The notes under the pieces are model-generated. The model saw only the letters and a program-made list of their open reading frames with translations, had not been told where the DNA came from and did not search any database. From Pseudomonas sp. Seg1 (lineage in GTDB: Bacteria > Pseudomonadota > Gammaproteobacteria > Pseudomonadales > Pseudomonadaceae), in NCBI RefSeq assembly GCF_018326005.1, contig NZ_AP021903.1:4701001-4765000 (forward strand): DNA of 64,000 nt, given 5' to 3'. The position numbers were made by a program, and so were the translations under genes. Of this stretch, positions 30,652 through 38,886 are shown one piece after another. The number at the start of each line of letters is the position of its first letter. Within the stretch, counting starts at the first letter, position 1.

Positions 30652-30806
30652 CATCGCTGGCAAGCCAGCTCCCACAGGTTCAGGGTGGAACACAGTATGT
30701 GTGTACCCCACAAATACTGTGGGAGCTGGCTCCAACAGGTTCAGGGTGGAACACAGTATTTGTGTACCCCTCAAATACTGTGGGAGCTGGCTTGCCAGCG
30801 ATGAGG
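30652..30806. repeat. REP pair with internal 61-base duplication
   Basis: Outer arms ATCGCTGGCAAGCCAGCTCC and GGGAGCTGGCTTGCCAGCGAT form a normal REP pair. The interior is duplicated: a segment of about 57 bases beginning CAGGTTCAGGGTGGAACACA occurs at 30675-30731 and again at 30736-30792 with few differences. The middle arm is incomplete (GGGAGCTGGCTCC). Confidence 0.85.
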
Positions 30807-30884
30807 CCGGCACAGGCAACACAAAAACTGGCAGCCAAACATCAATCGCCGTAGCATCCCGCCATTGATTTAGCCGAGGTGCCC

Positions 30885-31112
30885 ATGCTCATTCCTTACG
30901 ACGCCCTTGAAGTCGACACCCTCACCCGCCTGATCGAGGATTTCGTCACCCGCGACGGCACCGACAACGGCGACGACACCCCGTTGGAAACCCGCGTATT
31001 GCGCGTGCGCCAGGCGCTGACCAAAGGCCAGGCACTGATCGTCTTCGATCCGGAAAGCGAGCAGTGCCAACTGATGCTCAAACACGACGTGCCCAAGCAC
31101 CTGTTCGACTGA
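30885..31112 (+). CDS. yheU: YheU-family small protein (UPF0270)
   Basis: A 75-residue cytoplasmic protein of the YheU/UPF0270 family, recognised from MLIPYDALEVDTLTRLIEDF and EFV-x-RDGTDNGDD-like motifs. The ATG at 30885 with GAGG six bases upstream is preferred over a GTG two codons earlier. Function unknown. It converges on the csrA-like gene five bases away. Confidence 0.8.
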   Translation: MLIPYDALEVDTLTRLIEDFVTRDGTDNGDDTPLETRVLRVRQALTKGQALIVFDPESEQCQLMLKHDVPKHLFD

Positions 31113-31117
31113 AAGCC

Positions 31118-31303
31118 TCAGCGAAGCTTTTCCGTGGCTTGTTTGCGCTGGATCCGCTCATAGACCTCCGAGCGATGCACATTGACCTTCTGTGGCGCTT
31201 CGACGCCAAAGCGCACACTGGAACCGTTCACGGACAGAACGCGCAAGGTGATGTCATCACCGATTGAAATCAACTCACCAACGACACGGCTGAGCACAAG
31301 CAT
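31118..31303 (-). CDS. csrA: CsrA/Rsm-family translational regulator, probably a third paralogue
   Basis: A 61-residue homodimeric RNA-binding protein that binds GGA motifs in mRNA leaders. The fold-defining [18 protein letters not shown] and the RNA-contact residue Arg44 in [10 protein letters not shown] are present. The body differs from the common RsmA and RsmE sequences ([13 protein letters not shown] in place of IGVNAPKEVAVHR), so this is more like the RsmI-type paralogue described in fluorescent pseudomonads. That subtype call is inference. AAGGA precedes the ATG. Confidence 0.85.
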   Translation of the reverse strand: MLVLSRVVGELISIGDDITLRVLSVNGSSVRFGVEAPQKVNVHRSEVYERIQRKQATEKLR

Positions 31304-31451
31304 GAGATTCGTCCTTCAGGGTTAACGAGCCCTGAAGATGCGCGGCTTGCGGCGGCTCTACAATGCGTGGCGAGCAAATCAGTAATGCCCTACGCCGTGC
31401 AGCGCGGCCGCCCTTCAGACATTTCCTGCAAATCGTTAAACACGCGTTTTC

Positions 31452-31784
31452 TCACGCGGCGGAAAAGCGCGGACCAAATAGAATCACGCTGGCACCGATC
31501 ACGCACAACACCACGCCGATCCAGTCTGAGCCCAGCGGCCGAACCCGCTCGACCACCGCCAGCCAGCCAATCGAAGCCACGATGTAGATCCCGCCATAAG
31601 CGGCGTAGGCGCGACCGGCATAGGCCGCCTCGACGCGCGTCAACAACAGCGCGAACAGGGTCAAACTGAGCAGCGCAGGAATCACCCACAAGGCGCTTTT
31701 GCCCTGACGCAGCCACATGAAGAAGGCGAAACAACCGGCAATTTCAAACAGCGCCGCGAGGAAGAACCACAGGTAGTTGAGCAT
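31452..31784 (-). CDS. YnfA-family (UPF0060) membrane protein
   Basis: A 110-residue inner-membrane protein with four hydrophobic helices and the family signature [12 protein letters not shown] plus [10 protein letters not shown]. The ATG at 31784 (MLNYLWFF) is chosen over a GTG two codons upstream. The YnfA family resembles small multidrug transporters, but its function is not settled. It lies alone on the minus strand. Confidence 0.85.
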   Translation of the reverse strand: MLNYLWFFLAALFEIAGCFAFFMWLRQGKSALWVIPALLSLTLFALLLTRVEAAYAGRAYAAYGGIYIVASIGWLAVVERVRPLGSDWIGVVLCVIGASVILFGPRFSAA

Positions 31785-31847
31785 TTGCACGTCCAGACAG
31801 GGTGACCATTGCGGCCACCCTATCGACGCGTCAAGCCAGGGGCAAGT

Positions 31848-32663
31848 TTAGCCGTTGTTCTGCTTGGCCTTGGCACGCATCTTTTCGGCCATGGCGGTCA
31901 TTTCGTTGTAGAGCAGTTGCGGATTCTTCTGTTTGATTGCCCAGGCCATGCGGCCCTGCTCGTGAGGCAAAATCATGAACTCGCCGGCCGCCACTTGCTG
32001 ATAGATGTAGTCGGCGATGTCCGCAGCAGTAATCGGCGAACTTTCCAGCAACTTGCCGACCTGAGCTTTCATGGCCGGGGTCGGGCCACGGAAAGAATCG
32101 AGCAGATTGGTCTGGAAGAACGACGGGCAAACCACATGCACACCGACTTCCTGTTGCGCCAGTTCGATCAACAGACTTTCCGACAACGCCACCACGCCAG
32201 CCTTGGCCACGTTGTAGTTGCTCATCGCCGGGCCTTGCATCAGCGCGGCCATGGAGGCGATGTTGATGATCTTGCCTTTGCTTTGTTCAAGCAGCGGCAG
32301 GAACGCTTTACAGCCCTTGACCACGCCCATCAGGTTGATCGCGATCTGCCAGTCCCAGTCTTCCAGCGACAGCTCGCTGAAGAACCCGCCCGAGGCGACA
32401 CCGGCGTTATTGACGATGATGTCGATGCCGCCGAGTTTCTCTTCGCAGGCCTGAGCGAACGCGGTGAGCTGGCTGTAATCACGCACATCGCAGCGCTGGA
32501 TAAAACCGTCGCCGCCCGCCTCGCGGACCATTTTCAGGGTTTCCTGCAGACCGGGTTCGCTGACGTCGGACAAGGCCAGTCGCCAGCCTTCACGCGCCCA
32601 GCGCAGCGCGATTTCGCGACCCAGGCCCGAGCCTGCACCAGTGATCATCATGCGATTTTGCAT
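31848..32663 (-). CDS. Short-chain dehydrogenase/reductase
   Basis: A 271-residue classical SDR. The cofactor loop is TGAGSGLG near the N-terminus, NNAG appears in DIIVNNAGVA and the active site is IASMAALM with YNVAK. The C-terminal ~30 residues are Lys/Arg-rich helices (EMTAMAEKMRAKAKQNNG), longer than the core SDR fold. The ATG at 32663 begins MQNRMMITGAG; further upstream reading is not protein-like. The substrate is unknown. It is a single gene followed by the ynfA-type gene. Confidence 0.85.
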   Translation of the reverse strand: MQNRMMITGAGSGLGREIALRWAREGWRLALSDVSEPGLQETLKMVREAGGDGFIQRCDVRDYSQLTAFAQACEEKLGGIDIIVNNAGVASGGFFSELSLEDWDWQIAINLMGVVKGCKAFLPLLEQSKGKIINIASMAALMQGPAMSNYNVAKAGVVALSESLLIELAQQEVGVHVVCPSFFQTNLLDSFRGPTPAMKAQVGKLLESSPITAADIADYIYQQVAAGEFMILPHEQGRMAWAIKQKNPQLLYNEMTAMAEKMRAKAKQNNG

Positions 32664-32751
32664 AGCGGACAGCCTTGTTGTTCCGGGAAAGATGCGCCGA
32701 GTGTAGCGAAGGAACCGTGTGGGCCCACGCTCCATCAAGTTGCTGAATGGA

Positions 32752-32828
32752 GGATCAAAAGATCGCAGCCTGCGGCAGCTCCTACATCGATTCCTGCACG
32801 AGTTGCCGCAGGCTGCGATCTTTTGATC
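32752..32828. repeat. Extragenic inverted repeat, AAAAGATCGCAGCCTGCGGC type
   Basis: GATCAAAAGATCGCAGCCTG and its exact inverse CAGGCTGCGATCTTTTGATC flank about 35 bases. The long perfect outer arms distinguish it from the REP elements elsewhere in the window. The rest of the 329-base gap up to the DUF3309 gene is AT-rich and probably holds that gene's promoter. Confidence 0.85.
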
Positions 32829-32992
32829 ATTCGCTGTAAAGGAAATAAGCGAGTAATCCAAATACCTTAAAAAAACATTGAATTTTCTTTCATCCGCACC
32901 GGTCGGAATTTATAAGCCGTCTGGAATTACTTAGTCTCCAGTCGCCCCTTGAACAGCAAGACTTCTCGAACACAATCAACAAGGAAATCGAC

Positions 32993-33145
32993 ATGGGCAC
33001 AATTCTTATCATTATCCTGATCCTGTTGCTGATCGGTGGTCTGCCGGTCTTCCCGCACTCCAGAAGTTGGGGTTATGGTCCTTCGGGCATTATCGGCGTG
33101 GTGTTGGTCGTGCTGTTGGTACTGTTGTTACTCGGCAGGATATAA
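32993..33145 (+). CDS. DUF3309 membrane microprotein
   Basis: A 50-residue protein with two hydrophobic helices separated by a short polar turn (GGLPVFPHSRSWGYGPSG). The first helix is MGTILIIILILLLIGG and the second is IIGVVLVVLLVLLLLG. This is the pattern of the DUF3309 family of tiny inner-membrane proteins, whose function is unknown. AAGGAAATCGAC before the ATG gives a good ribosome-binding site, and a strong terminator follows directly. Confidence 0.75.
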   Translation: MGTILIIILILLLIGGLPVFPHSRSWGYGPSGIIGVVLVVLLVLLLLGRI

Positions 33146-33157
33146 AGATTCAGGCAT

Positions 33158-33190
33158 AAAAAAAGAGGCCCTGTTCAGGGCCTCTTTTTT
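33158..33190. terminator. Bidirectional Rho-independent terminator
   Basis: GAGGCCCTG and CAGGGCCTC form a near-perfect stem, with seven A before it and seven T after. It ends both the DUF3309 gene and the convergent sulfatase gene. Confidence 0.9.
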
Positions 33191-33218
33191 ATTGCGCGGA
33201 TTTTGCGCTAACGAACAA

Positions 33219-35312
33219 TCAGTCCGGCTTGCCGTTAATCACACCGGCGGTGTTGTCCATCAGGCTCTTGGTCGCCGTTTGCAGGAACGACTCCAGCTTG
33301 AGTTTCAACTCTTCGGTGCGCGGTGCATTCGGCACGATCTCGGCGTGTGGATTGGCACCCAACTGGTACTGCCACATCTTCGGCCCCATTTCCTTGTCTT
33401 TCGGCAGCACGAGGATCTGGTCAGCGGTGACGATGGCGGTGGTCTGCTCACTGCCCGACGGCTTGATTACACCAAAACCGGTATCGCCTGCCGGCAGGTT
33501 GAGCAGGTCACGGCCCCAGCACTGATGACGCACTTCGCCACCCAGACGCCCCATGATGGTCGGCACGATGTCGATCTGCGTACCCACGGTGTGGTCACGC
33601 GTACCGAACTTCTCCTGAATGCCCGGGGCAATCATCAGCATCGGCACGTTGAAGCGGCCCAGGTCCATTTCGGTGATCTGGCGTTCGTTGCCGAAACCGT
33701 GGTCACCGACGATGACAAACAGGGTTTCCTTGAAGTACGGCTCTTTGCGCGCCTTTTCGAAGAACTGACCCAGTGCCCAGTCGGCGTAACGCATGGCGGT
33801 CAAGTGTTCGTTGAGCGAACCGCGATCAGTTACGCGCTCGACCGGCAATGGCGTCGGCAGCGCATATGGCGTGTGGTTGGACAGGGTTTGCAGCAATGCG
33901 TAGAAAGGCTTGCCGTTTTCCCGCGCCTTCAGCTCGACCAGACCACGGTCGAACATGTCCTGGTCGGACACGCCCCACGTCGGGTCGGAGAACACCGGGT
34001 TGACGAAGTCGTTACGGCCAACGAAGTTGGTCATGCCCTGGTTGCTGAAGAAACCCGACTGGTTGTCCCAGGCGAAGTCACCGTTGTAGACGTACACGTC
34101 GTCGTAGTCACGGGCACTGAGCAACTGCGGCAGACCGGACAGTTTGTGGCTGCCTTCCGGGGTCTGCATCAGGTATTCGAAACCTGGCAGGTTGGGGAAG
34201 CAGGCCATGGTCGCGAACATACCCTGGTGGGTGTGCGTACCGTTGGAGAAGAAGCGGTCGAACAGCAGGCCTTCCTTCGACAACTTGTCCAGATACGGCG
34301 TGATGTTGCCCGGTGCCCCCAATGCGCCGACCGAATGACCGGCCATGCTTTCCATCAGGATCACCACAACGTTCTTGATCGGCAGGGTCTTGTCGGCCGG
34401 CGGCGTGTACTCGCGGCGCACGGCGGCGATGTCGGCATCGACCAGTTTGTCGTCCGGCATCAGTAGCATGTCGCGCACGACTTTCTGCGCTTGTTCTTGC
34501 GGCAGCGTGGCTTTCCAGATGTTGTCGCGATCTTCGCCCATGCGGTCCTTGGCGGCGGCGATCAGCGACAGCGTACCGTTGAGGCCGAGCTGGTTAGCGA
34601 AGTTCGAGTCGGTGGTGTAGACGTCGCCCCAGCGCATTGGCGGGCCTTGGCGCAGAGTGCCACGGGCCGCGACCACGCAGATCAGCAGGCAGACCACGAA
34701 TACCGCAAGACGTGTGTACCACGGCGCCACCTGACGGGTGCTAACGCTGCCACCGCTGAACGGCCCGCGTGGACGCGTGGCACGGTCGGCACCTTTGAAT
34801 GCCAGAGTCAGAATAACGGTGCCAATCACCCAGGCCAGCAGATAGCGAACCACCGGAAAACCGTACCAGAGCATGCTCATCACGGTTTTCGGGTCTTCTT
34901 TCACGTACTGGAACACCAGGCCGTTGAGGCGCTGGTGAAACTCGCGATAGAAGTCCATCTCCATCAGGCCGAGGAACAAGGCAATGCTCGAGGCGATCGT
35001 CAGCCACAGACGGAAGAAACCACGTGCAGCCATCGCCCGGGCGCTGAACAGGGCCAGCACCAGCGGAATGCAGACGTAGACCACCAGGCGCAGGTCGAAA
35101 CGCAGGCCATTGGCGAAAGCTTCGAGGAAGGTCGAGGCCGGGGTGTCGAGGATCATCTCGCGGTTGTAGACCAGCAGCGCGAGGCGCAGCACGGAAAACA
35201 TCACCATCATGACCAATGCACACAGCAGCGTGTAGGCCAGATGCGATTTGACGGTCGGTTGCAGCAGGCGAGCAGAAGATCGCTGCTGATTCAGGGCGTC
35301 CGGGTTTGCCAT
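33219..35312 (-). CDS. LTA synthase-like sulfatase-fold membrane enzyme
   Basis: A 697-residue inner-membrane protein. Five hydrophobic segments in the first ~230 residues precede a large periplasmic alkaline-phosphatase/sulfatase domain (about 310-650). Motifs seen: NVVVILMESMAGH (metal-binding Glu), FFSNGTHTHQGMFA (Thr nucleophile region) and VIVGDHGFGNE (Asp-His metal site). Such enzymes transfer phosphoglycerol or phosphoethanolamine-like groups to envelope glycans or lipids. In a Gram-negative background the substrate could be periplasmic glucans, but this is inference. Single gene with a shared terminator downstream. Confidence 0.85.
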   Translation of the reverse strand: MANPDALNQQRSSARLLQPTVKSHLAYTLLCALVMMVMFSVLRLALLVYNREMILDTPASTFLEAFANGLRFDLRLVVYVCIPLVLALFSARAMAARGFFRLWLTIASSIALFLGLMEMDFYREFHQRLNGLVFQYVKEDPKTVMSMLWYGFPVVRYLLAWVIGTVILTLAFKGADRATRPRGPFSGGSVSTRQVAPWYTRLAVFVVCLLICVVAARGTLRQGPPMRWGDVYTTDSNFANQLGLNGTLSLIAAAKDRMGEDRDNIWKATLPQEQAQKVVRDMLLMPDDKLVDADIAAVRREYTPPADKTLPIKNVVVILMESMAGHSVGALGAPGNITPYLDKLSKEGLLFDRFFSNGTHTHQGMFATMACFPNLPGFEYLMQTPEGSHKLSGLPQLLSARDYDDVYVYNGDFAWDNQSGFFSNQGMTNFVGRNDFVNPVFSDPTWGVSDQDMFDRGLVELKARENGKPFYALLQTLSNHTPYALPTPLPVERVTDRGSLNEHLTAMRYADWALGQFFEKARKEPYFKETLFVIVGDHGFGNERQITEMDLGRFNVPMLMIAPGIQEKFGTRDHTVGTQIDIVPTIMGRLGGEVRHQCWGRDLLNLPAGDTGFGVIKPSGSEQTTAIVTADQILVLPKDKEMGPKMWQYQLGANPHAEIVPNAPRTEELKLKLESFLQTATKSLMDNTAGVINGKPD

Positions 35313-35582
35313 GTCGTTTTAGGACCCATTGGAAGTTGAAGTTGCAAAAATACAGCGGCGCCATGCCCTCTGTTGGTCATTCCAGACCCCGGGGCGTGCG
35401 CGGTGCGCAAATGTTGCACGATCACTCGCACCATTGCCATTGATTACTGCCCCGCCATCCGACACTTTCATTTAAAGCGGCGGCAGACCGGAACAGCGTG
35501 CAAACAGCGCGGGTGAATTGTCTTGAACAGGTTGTGAAAATTTCGTGCAACGCATATCTGGAAACACAATATAGATACAAAG
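35313..35582. other. Intergenic region, no gene seen
   Basis: The 270 bases upstream of the sulfatase gene contain no credible coding frame. They probably include the promoter of that gene; I see no defined operator. Confidence 0.5.
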
Positions 35583-35613
35583 CAAAACGCCCCGACTTGA
35601 TCGGGGCGTTTTG
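35583..35613. terminator. Rho-independent terminator of the START-domain gene
   Basis: AAAACGCCCCGA-CTTGA-TCGGGGCGTTTT is a perfect hairpin flanked by A and T runs. It can work in either direction; the gene it serves is the START-domain gene on the minus strand, ending at 35629. Confidence 0.9.
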
Positions 35614-35628
35614 CTGTCTGCGCGACGA

Positions 35629-36234
35629 TTACTTTTCCGCGCGTTCTTTCAGGGCTTTCAGTGTGTTGAACGGCGCATCAACCACAAACTTGTTGGCGAC
35701 CATCGCCGGGACGCTGCCGCCTGGCTCGGTGTGCACTTGATAGGTCACTTCGACCTGATCGCCTTTCGGTACGAACTTCCAGAAGCCTTTGACCTGAGTG
35801 ACACGGACAAAACCTTTCTCTTCCGGAATGTACTTCGGCAGACCTTCGAGGTTACGAGTGAGACTGCCATCAGCGCCTTCAACCGTGGTGATGTGCAGCA
35901 CCGAATCACGCGAGGTCACTGGCCACGGCGTGTTGAACTGAGTGTAGGTCCAGCTTTGATCGCCTTCGTGCTTGAGCAGCTTCTGCGACTTGCATTCGTA
36001 GATCCAGGCGCAGGCGCCGGAGACGTCTTCCTGCAAGGCGCGCAGTTTGGCAATGGTGGTCTTCATCAGGGATACACCCTGGTAGGACTTGTAATCAGAA
36101 CCCGGCACTTCGGCCAGCGAGACCTTGATGCCATCCTGCTCCTTGGCGACCTTCCAGTCCTCAGCCTGAGCGACGGACGTCGCCAGCACAGCAGTCAAAC
36201 CACACAACACAGCGATACGATGCAGCGAACCCAT
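35629..36234 (-). CDS. Periplasmic START-domain lipid-binding protein
   Basis: A 201-residue protein with a Sec signal peptide (cleavage near SVAQA|E) and a START-like fold: DWKVAKEQDGIKV, RDSVLHITTVEG, VRVTQVKGFWKFVPKG and GGSVPAMVANKFVVDAPFNTL. The START fold binds hydrophobic ligands; the ligand here is unknown. The ATG at 36234 is preferred since the upstream in-frame codons lack a signal peptide and GGAATAA lies just before it. It is followed by a perfect terminator. Confidence 0.8.
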   Translation of the reverse strand: MGSLHRIAVLCGLTAVLATSVAQAEDWKVAKEQDGIKVSLAEVPGSDYKSYQGVSLMKTTIAKLRALQEDVSGACAWIYECKSQKLLKHEGDQSWTYTQFNTPWPVTSRDSVLHITTVEGADGSLTRNLEGLPKYIPEEKGFVRVTQVKGFWKFVPKGDQVEVTYQVHTEPGGSVPAMVANKFVVDAPFNTLKALKERAEK

Positions 36235-36275
36235 AGTCTTATTCCTTATTGTTGAAGTTCCGTTCGTTTGACACA

Positions 36276-36530
36276 TCACGCCGCCGTCATTTGCTCCCAC
36301 CAGCCGATCAATCTGATCGCTTCTTCCGAACTGCTGCCACAGACTTCGACATCAGCAGCGAAGCCGGAACAGACTGCCGGGCGCTCCGGGCGGCCGAAAA
36401 TGCTGCACAGGTTTTCGACCGAGAGTTGCACGCAACGTTCGCCGGCAGGTTTGCCATCAGGCATGCCGGGAATCGGCGAACTGATGGAAGGGGCAATGCA
36501 GCAAGCGCCACAGCCTTCACGGCATTTCAT
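36276..36530 (-). CDS. YkgJ-family cysteine-cluster protein
   Basis: An 84-residue cytoplasmic protein of the YkgJ/CxxC zinc-or-iron cluster family. Cysteines are arranged as MKCREGCGACC in the N-terminus, then C at ERCVQL, LCSIF, VCSGF and VCGSS. The ATG at 36530 is used, with GAGGA ten bases upstream; a TTG three codons earlier is possible. Function unknown; a metal-binding role is inferred from the cysteines. It lies 41 bases before the START gene on the same strand. Confidence 0.8.
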   Translation of the reverse strand: MKCREGCGACCIAPSISSPIPGMPDGKPAGERCVQLSVENLCSIFGRPERPAVCSGFAADVEVCGSSSEEAIRLIGWWEQMTAA

Positions 36531-36696
36531 GACGAACAATTCCTCGCGACGGGCGATGTGTAAAAGGCACGCGGAACAGAGTAACCGCTAAAACGGCTGT
36601 TTAAAATTCCCTGAACCGGGGTTTTTACGGATAAGTGAATGTGACTGACCAGTCTCCGACAAAGCGTCTGGTTCGCGGGTCACAGATGCATGGCAT

Positions 36697-37167
36697 TTAC
36701 TGCTTGAATTCAAAATCCAACGCCGCACCTTCCACTTCCCGGCGCTCTTCGTTGCGCAGTTGCAGCTGCATTTCGTTGCTGAGCAAACGGCCGTTGAGCT
36801 GGAACCCACTGTTTTTCTCGCCAAAAAACTGCGGTAGGATCGGCTCGCGTTTGGGCAGGACGACGGTACCAGGCGGTTTCAGCTCCTGGACCATGTCCTT
36901 GGGCAGGCTCAAGTCCAGTTTGGCCGGCGGCAATTTGGTTTTCACCACTTCGCTGGCAGGTTTCGACTTGGAGGCAATCGGGGTGCGTTTTCTAACGGCT
37001 TTTTGCTGCGACTTCTTCGCAGGCGCAGCCTTTTCAACTGCCGCCGATTTTTTTGCTGTGGTCGTCGCTGCCGGTTTTTCCTGAGTCGCAGCCGCCATTA
37101 CACCAGGCGCATGACTGATCATCAGCAAACAGAACAAAACCCCAGCGGCAGAAAAAATCGCTTTCAT
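36697..37167 (-). CDS. Exported Lys/Ala-rich hypothetical protein
   Basis: A 156-residue protein with a signal peptide (MKAIFSAAGVLFCLLMI...GVMA|A). An Ala/Lys/Thr-rich low-complexity segment (about 25-75) is followed by a more ordered C-terminal part (LDLSLPKDMVQELKPP, FFGEKNSGFQLNGRLLSNEMQLQL). I recognise no domain. The low-complexity stretch is of the type that leads to spurious initiation-factor-2 annotations. Probably periplasmic. Confidence 0.65.
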   Translation of the reverse strand: MKAIFSAAGVLFCLLMISHAPGVMAAATQEKPAATTTAKKSAAVEKAAPAKKSQQKAVRKRTPIASKSKPASEVVKTKLPPAKLDLSLPKDMVQELKPPGTVVLPKREPILPQFFGEKNSGFQLNGRLLSNEMQLQLRNEERREVEGAALDFEFKQ

Positions 37168-37245
37168 GGACCCAACGACACTAACGGCAGAGGGCCATAT
37201 GCTCGCTTGTTGGACGCTACAAGACAAGCATGTCCGACCGCTCGT

Positions 37246-38685
37246 TCAGAATCCGCCGGCCGTTTCCTGACACAGTTGGGTCGCCAGCAGGCCCAGCGTC
37301 ATCAACGCCCGCTCCGCCTCACGGTTCCACGGAATGCCGCAGTTCAGGCGGATACAGTGGTTGAATTGCTCGGTGTTACTGAAAATCAGTCCCGGTGCGA
37401 TGCTGATGCCCTGCTGCAATGCGCGGACATGCAATTCTTGCGTATTGACTCGCCCCGGCAGACTCACCCAAAGGATGAAACCGCCCGTGGGCCGGGTCAT
37501 TTGCGTACCTTCGGGGAAGTACTGCTGCACCGCCAACTGGAAGGCACTGAGGTTTTTCCGGTATTCCTGGCGGATGTACCGTAAATGCCGGTCATAACCA
37601 CCGTTTTCCAGATAGGCGGCAATCGCCATCTGCGTAACGCTACACGCCGAATGCGTGCTGAAGGTCTGCAAACGCTGAATTTCCTGCTGATACTTGCCGG
37701 CAATCATCCAGCCGATGCGCACACCGGGCGACAGGGTTTTCGAGAAACTCGAGCAGTAGATCACCCGGTCCAGCCGGTCGTAGGCCTTGAGCGCTTTGGT
37801 GCGCCCCTGTTCGAACATCAACTCACCATAGATGTCGTCCTCGACGATCTGGATATCGAAATCCGAGGCTAGGCGCAGCAGTTGTTTCTGACGCTCTTCG
37901 GGCATGGTGCCGCCCAGCGGATTGCTCAGGCGAGTGGTGAGCACCAGCGCTTTGATCGACCATTGATTGGCCGCCAGTTGCAGGGCTTCGAGGCTCATAC
38001 CGGTGGCAGGATCGCTGGGGATTTCGATGACTTTCAGGCCCAACAGGTCGGCCAGTTGCAGCAGACCGTAATAGGTCGGTGATTCGGCGGCGATCAGATC
38101 GCCCGGACGGGTCAGCACTCGCAACGACATCTGCAAGGCATCGACGCAGCCGTGGGTGATCACCACTTCCGAGGGATCAACCACCACTCCGGCGTCGCGC
38201 ATGCGGATCGCCACTTGTCGACGCAGCGGTTCGAAACCCGGGCTGAACATGTAGCTGAACGCACGCGGACTGTGGAAGCGCGTGACTTTGGCCAATTGCT
38301 GATGCAATGCCCGCACCGGCAAGTAATCAACACTCGGTACGGCGGCGCCCAACGGGAAGACACCTTCGCGGCGCGACTCGACCAGCACCTGTTGAATGAT
38401 GCTGCTGCGCGTAACCAGGCCCGGGCGCTCGACCCGGGCGATATCCGGCGTCGGTGCAGTCAGCGCAGGCGTCTGGTGCACGTAATAACCTGATTGCGGC
38501 CGCGCACGAATCAGCCCCTGATCCTCGAGGTTGGCGTATGCCTGCAACACCGTCGCATGGCTGACGTTGAGCTGCGAACTCATCTTGCGCACCGAAGGCA
38601 CGCGCTCCCCCGGTTGATAGACACCACGGCGAATGTCTTCGGCCAGTTGCTGAGCAATACGTTGGTAAAGCAAGAGATTGGTCAT
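37246..38685 (-). CDS. MocR-family GntR/aminotransferase-like regulator
   Basis: A 479-residue fusion of a GntR winged-helix DNA-binding domain (about 1-75; GERVPSVRKMSSQLNVSHATV) and a PLP-dependent aminotransferase fold (about 110-470). The PLP lysine is in CSSFSKTLSPGVRIGW. MocR regulators sense an amino acid or vitamin B6 through the PLP domain. No obvious target gene is adjacent, so the effector and targets are unknown. The upstream 200 bases hold its promoter and the terminator of the OmpA gene. Confidence 0.87.
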   Translation of the reverse strand: MTNLLLYQRIAQQLAEDIRRGVYQPGERVPSVRKMSSQLNVSHATVLQAYANLEDQGLIRARPQSGYYVHQTPALTAPTPDIARVERPGLVTRSSIIQQVLVESRREGVFPLGAAVPSVDYLPVRALHQQLAKVTRFHSPRAFSYMFSPGFEPLRRQVAIRMRDAGVVVDPSEVVITHGCVDALQMSLRVLTRPGDLIAAESPTYYGLLQLADLLGLKVIEIPSDPATGMSLEALQLAANQWSIKALVLTTRLSNPLGGTMPEERQKQLLRLASDFDIQIVEDDIYGELMFEQGRTKALKAYDRLDRVIYCSSFSKTLSPGVRIGWMIAGKYQQEIQRLQTFSTHSACSVTQMAIAAYLENGGYDRHLRYIRQEYRKNLSAFQLAVQQYFPEGTQMTRPTGGFILWVSLPGRVNTQELHVRALQQGISIAPGLIFSNTEQFNHCIRLNCGIPWNREAERALMTLGLLATQLCQETAGGF

Positions 38686-38835
38686 GACGCAGCACTCGAT
38701 TTCACGGGCATTTTATTCTTGTGTGAAACAATACCGGAACAGTTTAGAAGTGTACTGGGACAGTTGTCACTCTAGTCGACCATACAGTGCAGTGTCTGCC
38801 ACAACTGTATCGATTTGCGAGCTATTCGACAGACG

Positions 38836-38876
38836 TAAAAAAGCCCGGTACTGCATGACAGCCCGGGCTTTCCAGA
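38836..38876 (-). terminator. Rho-independent terminator of the OmpA-lipoprotein gene
   Basis: On the minus strand AAAGCCCGGGCT and the inverse ACCGGGCTTT flank a small loop and are followed by a run of T. It lies ten bases after the stop codon of the OmpA-family gene. Confidence 0.85.
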
Positions 38877-38886
38877 GACGCAACCC

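Noticed and set aside
30652..30806. Possible CRISPR array because of regularly spaced repeats
   Set aside because: Only two repeat units, palindromic REP arms rather than repeat-spacer units, and no cas genes.
36697..37167. Annotation as a translation initiation factor 2-like protein
   Set aside because: The similarity is only to Lys/Ala-rich low complexity; a signal peptide and the lack of GTPase motifs argue against it.
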